Assembly (NCBI GenBank): GCA_007116605.1
Contig: SKID01000320.1
Span: forward strand, 1 to 5,981
Origin: Tissierellia bacterium
GTDB lineage: Bacteria > Bacillota > Clostridia > Tissierellales > Dethiosulfatibacteraceae
Reading direction: 5' to 3'
DNA length: 5,981 nucleotides
Position 1 is the first letter of the stretch. Each line of letters opens with the position of its first letter. The notes under the pieces are model-generated. The model did not search any database. It saw nothing but the letters and a program-made list of their open reading frames with translations, and was not told the DNA's origin. This document shows positions 1 to 5,168 of this stretch, piece by piece. The position numbers and the translations under genes are program-made.

Positions 1-1574
1 AAAATAGCGACCATGCTTTTTTCCTGCTTCATGGCGTTACAGGGAGTGGTAAAACTGAAATCTATATGCAGTTAATCAAAAAAGTGTTAGATAAAAACAA
101 AAGAGCCATTCTGCTAGTGCCTGAAATTGCATTGACGCCTCAGACCATTCAGCGATTTCATCATCGCTTTGGCAATAAATTGGCAGTGATTCACAGCAAA
201 CTAACATTGAAGGAAAGACAAGAATCGTGGCTGAAAGCATATAATAATCAAGCAGACATAATTATCGGTCCAAGATCGGCACTTTTTGCACCGGTCAGGG
301 ATTTAGATTTGATTATTGTCGACGAAGCCCATGAAGAAACTTATCGCTCTTCATTGTCTCCAAAATATGACACTATTGAAGTGGCCGAAAAATTAGCCCA
401 TTTGATTGGTGCTAAAGTGATGTTAGGAACAGCAACACCATCAGCAGAAGCTTATTTAAAAGCCATGAAAGGTTATTACCATCTCCTTAATATGCAATAT
501 CGTGCAAATGCATCTTCGATGCCTGCTATTGAAGTCGTTGATATGAGAGAGGAATTAAACGCAGGGAACACCAGTATGTTTAGTTTAAGACTTGCAGAAG
601 CGATTTCAGAAACATTAAATAAAAAGGAACAAGTAATCCTGTTTTTAAATCGAAGAGGGTATTCGAGGTTTTTAGCTTGTAGAAGCTGTGGTTTTACGTT
701 AAAATGTGAACATTGCGATATCACAATGACCTATCATAAGCAAAAAGGATATTTGATTTGTCATTACTGTGGTGCCACTAAAAAACTTTTACAACATTGT
801 CCAGAGTGTCAAAGTGAAGCGTTTAAGTTGTTTGGAGCGGGAACTGAGAAAATTCAAGAAATCATTGAAAAGAATTTTCCAAAAGCAAGAATCGCAAGAA
901 TGGATTTAGATGTGACACAAGGTGCGACGAGTTTTGAAAAAGTCTATAATGACTTTAAAGATGGGCAGATTGATTTGTTAATAGGGACACAAATGCTTGC
1001 TAAAGGATTGCATTTTCCCAATGTGACATTAGTGGGGATCATATCGGCTGATTTAACCATTAACTTACCTTTTTATTCATCTAATGAAAAATCATACCAG
1101 CTCATTACACAAGTCAGTGGAAGGGCAGGAAGAGGAGATAAACCTGGACAGGTGATTGTACAGACTTATGATCCACTAAATTATAGTATTGTACATGCAA
1201 AAAATAATGATTATGATGCTTTTGTCAGAATGGAATTAGCTTTAAGAAAAGAATTTCGGTACCCACCTTATGTGGATATGATCGCTATGACTTTTGCTAC
1301 AATAGATGAAACAGTATTGTATCGTTTTGCTAATGAAAAATATCACGAACTAAAAAAAGAATATGCCCAGTTACTTAATGATAAAAAGATGATATTGTTC
1401 CAGCCTGAAAAAAGTGGCATATACAAAATAAATAACAAATACAGGATTACAATTGTTCTGAAGCATCATAAAACCGTTTCTAAAGAAATTAAGAATACTT
1501 TAAGGCAAATCATTTTAAATAGAAGCTATAAGGGAATAGATATATCCATTGATATTAACCCTTCAGCAGTTTAG
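1..1574 (+). CDS. priA: Primosomal protein N' (PriA helicase), 5'-truncated by window edge
   Basis: PriA is a superfamily 2 3'-5' DNA helicase that recognises stalled forks and reloads the replicative helicase. The frame is open from base 3, giving 523 visible residues. Family members are usually about 730-820 residues, so roughly 200-300 N-terminal residues (DNA-binding and winged-helix part) lie off the left edge. The ATG at 66 is internal, because the Walker A motif GVTGSGKT (33-56) lies upstream of it in the same frame. Other motifs seen: DEAH (321-332), GTATPS, eight zinc-binding cysteines in four CxxC pairs (codons at 678/687, 705/714, 759/768, 798/807), GTQMLAKG from 984, and QVSGRAGR (1110-1133). 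The usual PriA motif after the DEAH box, YHARDVA, reads YDTIEVA here (366-386). The stop at 1572-1574 overlaps the def ribosome binding site, which suggests cotranscription and coupling. The identification is secure. Confidence 0.97.
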   Translation, partial: NSDHAFFLLHGVTGSGKTEIYMQLIKKVLDKNKRAILLVPEIALTPQTIQRFHHRFGNKLAVIHSKLTLKERQESWLKAYNNQADIIIGPRSALFAPVRDLDLIIVDEAHEETYRSSLSPKYDTIEVAEKLAHLIGAKVMLGTATPSAEAYLKAMKGYYHLLNMQYRANASSMPAIEVVDMREELNAGNTSMFSLRLAEAISETLNKKEQVILFLNRRGYSRFLACRSCGFTLKCEHCDITMTYHKQKGYLICHYCGATKKLLQHCPECQSEAFKLFGAGTEKIQEIIEKNFPKARIARMDLDVTQGATSFEKVYNDFKDGQIDLLIGTQMLAKGLHFPNVTLVGIISADLTINLPFYSSNEKSYQLITQVSGRAGRGDKPGQVIVQTYDPLNYSIVHAKNNDYDAFVRMELALRKEFRYPPYVDMIAMTFATIDETVLYRFANEKYHELKKEYAQLLNDKKMILFQPEKSGIYKINNKYRITIVLKHHKTVSKEIKNTLRQIILNRSYKGIDISIDINPSAV

Positions 1575-1578
1575 GAGG
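1573..1578 (+). promoter_or_regulatory. Ribosome binding site of def, overlapping the priA stop
   Basis: A perfect AGGAGG begins on the second base of the priA TAG stop and lies 5 bases before the def ATG at 1584. Ribosomes finishing priA would release on top of this site, so translational coupling is plausible (inference). Confidence 0.88.
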
Positions 1579-1583
1579 CAATT

Positions 1584-2042
1584 ATGGCAGTTAGAAATTT
1601 AAGGATTGAAGGAGACGAGATTATTAGAAAAAAAAGCAGGGTAATTGACAACATTGATGATCGAATTTTGCAACTATTAGATGATATGGTGGATACCATG
1701 TATGAAAATGAAGGAATTGGTTTAGCAGCTGTGCAAGTGGGTGTGCTAAAACGAGCGGTGGTTATGGATCTTGGAGAAGGTCCCATTAAGATGATTAATC
1801 CTGAGATTATTGAAAAGTCAGGAGAGCAAGTATTTACTGAAGGTTGCTTAAGCGTTCCAGAAAAAACAGGGTCAGTAAAAAGGCCTGAGTCAGTAAGTAT
1901 TCAATATATGAATGAATCAGGTGAGCAAGTCAAAAGAACAGCAGAAGGGCTTGAAGCAGTTTGTATTTGCCATGAATTAGATCATTTAGAAGGTGTTTTA
2001 TTTATTGATAAAATCATTCCAGAGGAAATAATCAATGAGTAG
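1584..2042 (+). CDS. def: Peptide deformylase
   Basis: Peptide deformylase removes the N-formyl group from the first methionine of new proteins, acting in the cytosol at the ribosome exit. The 152 residues are a normal full length. All three family motifs are present: motif 1 GIGLAAVQ (44-51), motif 2 EGCLS (86-90), whose C88 binds the metal, and motif 3 HELDH (130-134), whose H130 and H134 are metal ligands and E131 is the catalytic base. The residue after LSVP is Glu93, where many homologues have Gly. The ATG has a perfect AGGAGG 5 bases upstream, and the downstream end overlaps fmt by 8 bases. Fmt adds the group that Def removes, so the pair being coupled makes sense. An A8 run at 1628-1635 early in the gene could be prone to slippage. 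Confidence 0.98.
   Translation: MAVRNLRIEGDEIIRKKSRVIDNIDDRILQLLDDMVDTMYENEGIGLAAVQVGVLKRAVVMDLGEGPIKMINPEIIEKSGEQVFTEGCLSVPEKTGSVKRPESVSIQYMNESGEQVKRTAEGLEAVCICHELDHLEGVLFIDKIIPEEIINE
2021..2026 (+). promoter_or_regulatory. Ribosome binding site of fmt inside the def coding region
   Basis: AGAGGA lies 8 bases before the fmt ATG at 2035, within the last codons of def. This supports the start at 2035 and the 8-base overlap between the two genes. Confidence 0.7.
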
Positions 2043-2970
2043 AATCGTTTTTATGGGAACGCCAGATTTTGCAGTGCCCTGTCTCAAAGCACTTCATAAA
2101 GACCATGATGTGGTATTGACGGTCACTCAAAAAGATAAAAAAACAGGACGAGGACAGAAATGGTTAGAGACTCCTGTAAAAAAAACAGCACAAGCATTAA
2201 ATTGTCCTGTGTTTCAACCTGATAATGTCAACACTGAAGAGAGTATTCAAACCATTCAAGCTTATCATCCTGATTTTATTGTCGTTGTTGCTTATGGACA
2301 AATTTTATCACAAAAGATACTGAATATACCCAAGATAGATATTTTAAATGTCCATGCTTCATTATTGCCTAAATTTAGAGGAGCAGCACCAATACAATGG
2401 TCTATTATAAGAGGTGAAAAAATATCGGGCGTGAGTATTATGAGGGTAGTCAAAGCATTAGATGCAGGACCTGTCTATGCAATGAGAGAAGTCATTATTG
2501 ATGAGAAGATGACTGCAGGTATGCTTCATGATTGTCTAATGAATTTAGGAAGTCAAATGATTACTGAAACCATTAGAGATATTCTTGAAAAAGACATTAA
2601 GCCTAATGATCAAGACGAGATACTGACCACTTACGCACCTATGTTACAAAAATCCATGTCTCACATTGATTGGAAGCAAGATGTGTTACACGTGCATAAT
2701 TTAATTCGTGGTTTAACGCCTTGGCCAAGTGCTGTTTTCAATTATAAAGGGAAAATGGTAAAAATATCAGATACCTCTTATAAAATAATGGCACATGGTG
2801 TGGAACCGGGAACGATATTAGAGGTAGGACCTTCCCGTTTAGCCATTACTTGCAAAGATGGTGTGATCTATGTTAAGGATGTTCAGTTTCCAGGCAAGAA
2901 AAAAATGTCAATAGAAGCATTTTTAAAAGGCAATCAATTAGAAAAAGGTTATAAGATAGGAGATGATTAA
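2035..2970 (+). CDS. fmt: Methionyl-tRNA formyltransferase
   Basis: Fmt transfers a formyl group from 10-formyl-tetrahydrofolate to Met-tRNA(fMet), making the bacterial initiator tRNA. At 311 residues it is full length. The N-terminus MSRIVFMGTPDFAVP is typical of the family. The catalytic Asn, His and Asp are N105, H107 (in NVHASLLPKFRG, 105-116) and D143 (in LDAGPV). TGRGQK (37-42) corresponds to the tRNA-contacting loop region. The formyltransferase fold covers about 1-190, and the C-terminal OB-like domain starts near residue 205, with LIRGLTPWPSA around 222-232. The gene overlaps def by 8 bases and its TAA stop directly abuts the next ATG. Nothing appears truncated or missing. Confidence 0.98.
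   Translation: MSRIVFMGTPDFAVPCLKALHKDHDVVLTVTQKDKKTGRGQKWLETPVKKTAQALNCPVFQPDNVNTEESIQTIQAYHPDFIVVVAYGQILSQKILNIPKIDILNVHASLLPKFRGAAPIQWSIIRGEKISGVSIMRVVKALDAGPVYAMREVIIDEKMTAGMLHDCLMNLGSQMITETIRDILEKDIKPNDQDEILTTYAPMLQKSMSHIDWKQDVLHVHNLIRGLTPWPSAVFNYKGKMVKISDTSYKIMAHGVEPGTILEVGPSRLAITCKDGVIYVKDVQFPGKKKMSIEAFLKGNQLEKGYKIGDD
2958..2963 (+). promoter_or_regulatory. Ribosome binding site of the YugP-type peptidase gene
   Basis: AGGAGA lies 7 bases before the ATG at 2971, inside the 3' end of fmt. It fixes this start and implies coupled translation with fmt. Confidence 0.85.
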
Positions 2971-3648
2971 ATGTTTTTTGATTCTACATTTATTATACTA
3001 ATACCAGCAATACTCATATCCATGTATGCTCAGCAAAAAGTACAAAATACTTTTGCCAAATATTCTCAAGCTTATAGTCAATCTAGCTATACAGGTTATG
3101 ATATTGCACAAAGAATATTAGCAAATAATGGTTTGCACCATGTGAAGATTGAACAATCGAAAGGTCATTTAACGGATCACTATGATCCGAGGACGCAAGT
3201 GTTGAGGCTTTCACAATCGGTTTATGGCAGTCGTTCAATTGCTGCATATGGTGTAGCCGCTCATGAAGTAGGACATGCCATTCAACATGCTAATCGGTAT
3301 GTACCCTTAGAGTTTAGAAATCTAATGGTGCCAGTAGTCAGTTTTAGTTCTAAGGTCGTTTGGGTTTTGGTGTTACTAGGTCTATTTTTAGGATTTGCTG
3401 GACTGTTTCAAGTGGGAATTATTTTATTCTCAGCCATTGTTCTGTTTCAATTAGTCACTTTACCTGTAGAGTTTAATGCAAGTAATAGAGCCATTATGGA
3501 GTTAGAAGGATTAGATCTTTTGCAAAATGAAGAGCTAGGTCAAGCTAAAAAAGTACTTGATGCTGCAGCATTAACTTATGTGGCCGCAGCACTGACTGCA
3601 TTAAGTCAACTTTTCAGATTGATTATGTTGTCTGGACGAAGGCGATAA
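2971..3648 (+). CDS. yugP: Membrane-bound zinc metallopeptidase, YugP family
   Basis: This is a 225-residue protein of the YugP-like neutral zinc metallopeptidase family (Pfam Zn_peptidase_2). The physiological substrate is unknown to me. The zinc site is HEVGH (98-102) within AAHEVGHAIQH, with H98 and H102 as ligands and E99 as catalytic base. A third ligand is not certain; E167 in LPVEFNASNRA is a candidate by position. Other family-typical stretches are the start FIILIPAILISMYAQ and LTDHYDPRTQVLRLS (67-81). Predicted membrane segments are about 5-20, 119-139, 147-164 and 196-218, ending in a basic SGRRR tail. The ATG directly follows the fmt stop and has its own AGGAGA. The position between fmt and rsmB is an insertion relative to the Bacillus order. 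A link to processing of membrane proteins is only a guess. Confidence 0.93.
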   Translation: MFFDSTFIILIPAILISMYAQQKVQNTFAKYSQAYSQSSYTGYDIAQRILANNGLHHVKIEQSKGHLTDHYDPRTQVLRLSQSVYGSRSIAAYGVAAHEVGHAIQHANRYVPLEFRNLMVPVVSFSSKVVWVLVLLGLFLGFAGLFQVGIILFSAIVLFQLVTLPVEFNASNRAIMELEGLDLLQNEELGQAKKVLDAAALTYVAAALTALSQLFRLIMLSGRRR

Positions 3649-3678
3649 AATGATTGAATGCTAGAAACCCATATCCAT

Positions 3679-3706
3679 AGATCCAACAGTGTTTGATCTT
3701 CTTTTT
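3679..3706 (+). terminator. Possible weak intrinsic terminator after the peptidase gene
   Basis: The arms AGATCcAAC (3679-3687) and GTTtGATCT (3691-3699) pair over 8 bp with one internal mismatch around an AGT loop. They are followed by TC and five T (3702-3706). The position, 30 bases after the peptidase stop, suits the end of the priA-def-fmt-yugP transcript. The stem is AT-rich and imperfect, so termination may be weak or the match may be chance. Confidence 0.38.
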
Positions 3707-3756
3707 GTTAAAGGGGGACTCTTAGAACTGTAGTCATGGAATCAATAAAGATTAAA

Positions 3757-3797
3757 AAGGTTACCCGCAATACGGTTTTGCAGTAACCTTGTTTTTT
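3757..3797 (+). terminator. Terminator-like hairpin, probable attenuator in the rsmB leader
   Basis: A perfect 8-bp stem is formed by AAGGTTAC (3757-3764) and GTAACCTT (3783-3790). An inner 4-bp stem, GCAA (3767-3770) with TTGC (3778-3781), closes a 7-base loop. A G and then six T (3792-3797) follow, which is the form of an intrinsic terminator. An A-run just before the stem means it could also act on the opposite strand, though no minus-strand gene is visible. The T-run ends one base before the rsmB Shine-Dalgarno (3798-3801), so rsmB transcripts must be made through it. It therefore acts as a leaky terminator or attenuator, or the hairpin instead affects translation. No convincing antiterminator or known riboswitch motif was found upstream. 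Confidence 0.72.
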
Positions 3798-3801
3798 GGA
3801 G
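3798..3801 (+). promoter_or_regulatory. Ribosome binding site that sets the rsmB start at 3808
   Basis: GGAG lies 6 bases before ATG 3808. An in-frame TTG at 3796 is the only other possible start, because a TAA stop lies in frame at 3784. That TTG overlaps this GGAG and has no ribosome binding site of its own, only the terminator T-run. ATG 3808 is therefore preferred. Confidence 0.85.
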
Positions 3802-3807
3802 AAAGAC

Positions 3808-5118
3808 ATGAATCGAAACCTTGTATTACAAGCTTTAGATGCAATTATTCATCAGCATCGATACTCTAACTTAGTCATTAAAAATGATATCCAGTCGATT
3901 ACCAAGAGACAAGAAAAAGATTGGTATGTTTATCATGTCTATGGTGTGATAGAAAACTTAATCTTTTGCGATTGGGTGATAAGTCAATACGCCCATATTA
4001 AACAATCTAAAATTCATCCAAAAGTACTTAATATTTTAAGGTTGGCGGTTTTTCAGCTGTTTTATTCAGATACTTCTGATAAGACCATTCTTTTTGAGAG
4101 TGTTGAGATTACAAAAAAGCAATTGTTTAAGAGCCAAGGCTTTGTCAACGGTATATTAAGAAAAATTAGTCGTGAAAAAGATCGAATAATCGAAAGCATA
4201 GAAAAACTGGAGCCTCCACAAAAAATCTCCATTCAGTATTCATTTCCGATTAGTTTTGTAAATCAGTTGCAAAAACAGTGGGAATATGATGAAATAATAG
4301 CTTATTGTTTGGCATCAAATAGTAGACCTGAACTCGTACTAAGAATTAATCATCAATTAATAGACAGAGATACTTTTTTGGAACAGTCCTACTTTGATCC
4401 TAAGTTACTAGAAAAAACTAAATATGCTAAATCAGGATTAAAACTATTAAATCCTCACCAATTTGATCAAACAGATGCTTATCAATTAGGTCTTATAACA
4501 CCACAAGATGAAAGTTCCATGTTAGTCACTGAGATATTGAACCCCCAATCGGGCAAACGATTGATAGATTTATGTTGTGCTCCAGGTGGCAAAACATTAC
4601 ATGCCTCAGAATGGACAAAAGGAAACACTCACATTATAGGCTGTGATATCTATGAGCATAAATTAAAGCTAGTTGAACAACAAATTGAAAGGCTTAAGTT
4701 AAATAATGTGAAATTGATGATACAGGATAGTACACTATTTGAATCTCAATTTGAATCTCAATTTGATTATGCTATTGCGGACGTACCATGTAGCAACTCA
4801 GGGATTATTAGGCGTAAGCCTGAAGTGAAATACAAAGAATCACTAAATTCTTTAAAGGCTATTCAAAAAATCCAATACCAAATACTGACAAATGCATCAA
4901 AATATGTTAAGAGAGGGGGAAGATTGATTTATTCCACCTGTTCTGTGTTTGATGATGAAAATATTAATCAAATAGAGAGATTCTTAGGAGAAAACTCAGG
5001 CTATCGATTAATTAGCTTTGAGATAAATGACATAATATACCCAGGTTATATTCAGTTATTACCACATATTCATGAAACAGATGGTTTTTTTATTGCTTAT
5101 ATTGAAAGAGTACTGTAA
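3808..5118 (+). CDS. rsmB: 16S rRNA (cytosine-967-C5)-methyltransferase RsmB
   Basis: RsmB (Sun/Fmu) uses S-adenosylmethionine to make m5C at the position equivalent to 16S C967. From ATG 3808 it has 436 residues, a normal family length. Residues about 1-135 form the NusB-like RNA-binding domain, with FVNGILRKI at 112-120. The methyltransferase domain follows: DESSMLV (234-240), SAM-binding motif I DLCCAPGGKT (254-263), acidic SAM contact D280, D307, motif IV DVPCS (325-329) and motif VI STCS (376-379). C378 is the expected nucleophile and C328 the second catalytic cysteine. The end, HETDGFFIAYIERV, is typical. Motif IV reads DVPCSNSG where homologues usually have DAPCSGxG. Just before it, FESQ is duplicated (311-318). 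The upstream hairpin suggests attenuation, and rlmN follows after 50 bases. Confidence 0.97.
   Translation: MNRNLVLQALDAIIHQHRYSNLVIKNDIQSITKRQEKDWYVYHVYGVIENLIFCDWVISQYAHIKQSKIHPKVLNILRLAVFQLFYSDTSDKTILFESVEITKKQLFKSQGFVNGILRKISREKDRIIESIEKLEPPQKISIQYSFPISFVNQLQKQWEYDEIIAYCLASNSRPELVLRINHQLIDRDTFLEQSYFDPKLLEKTKYAKSGLKLLNPHQFDQTDAYQLGLITPQDESSMLVTEILNPQSGKRLIDLCCAPGGKTLHASEWTKGNTHIIGCDIYEHKLKLVEQQIERLKLNNVKLMIQDSTLFESQFESQFDYAIADVPCSNSGIIRRKPEVKYKESLNSLKAIQKIQYQILTNASKYVKRGGRLIYSTCSVFDDENINQIERFLGENSGYRLISFEINDIIYPGYIQLLPHIHETDGFFIAYIERVL
4738..4761 (+). repeat. 12-base in-frame tandem duplication within rsmB
   Basis: TTTGAATCTCAA occurs twice back to back (4738-4749 and 4750-4761), followed by a partial third copy TTTGA. 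It encodes FESQ twice (residues 311-318), then FD. The copies are identical at DNA level, which suggests a recent slippage event or continuing instability. The repeat lies in the loop before the strand carrying motif IV. Confidence 0.95.
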
Positions 5119-5134
5119 ATATTAGGGAGTCCTA

Positions 5135-5143
5135 TGATATAAT
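5135..5143 (+). promoter_or_regulatory. Probable extended -10 promoter for rlmN
   Basis: The sequence TGATATAAT is a perfect extended -10 element (TGnTATAAT), with the -10 hexamer at 5138-5143. No good -35 is present: CTGTAA at 5113-5118 matches only 3 of 6 bases at 19-base spacing. Extended -10 promoters can work without one. Transcription would start near 5150, leaving a leader of about 19 bases with the ribosome binding site. This would let rlmN and genes beyond be expressed apart from the upstream cluster. Confidence 0.6.
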
Positions 5144-5159
5144 AAAATAGTTTAGTTAT

Positions 5160-5163
5160 GGAG
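5160..5163 (+). promoter_or_regulatory. Ribosome binding site of rlmN
   Basis: GGAG lies 5 bases before the ATG at 5169. The first residues, MYINDLTYDEI, and the spacing to the conserved core fit a normal RlmN start. Confidence 0.75.
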
Positions 5164-5168
5164 TGGCT

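Noticed and set aside
66..68. ATG as the start of priA
   Set aside because: The Walker A motif lies upstream in the same frame (33-56), and the frame is open to the window edge. The gene is truncated by the window and does not start here.
476..724. 82-codon reading frame on the minus strand
   Set aside because: It lies wholly inside the zinc-binding region of priA, has no recognisable motif, and is explained as an antisense shadow.
1571..1786. 71-codon reading frame on the minus strand
   Set aside because: It overlaps def completely, has low-complexity composition, and has no independent support.
3650..3664. Tetrapeptide frame MIEC just after the peptidase stop, with GAAGG upstream
   Set aside because: Too short to separate from chance.
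3705..3734. Possible promoter TTGTTA with TGTAGT at 18-base spacing
   Set aside because: Both hexamers match consensus poorly (the -10 only 4 of 6), so it is not listed as a feature, although a promoter in this gap is possible.
3796..3798. TTG as the start of rsmB
   Set aside because: It overlaps the Shine-Dalgarno for ATG 3808, is preceded only by a T-run, and would add four residues not expected in the family.
3649..3807. T-box or metabolite riboswitch
   Set aside because: No T-box consensus or familiar riboswitch core was seen. The gap is short, and only the hairpins are supported.
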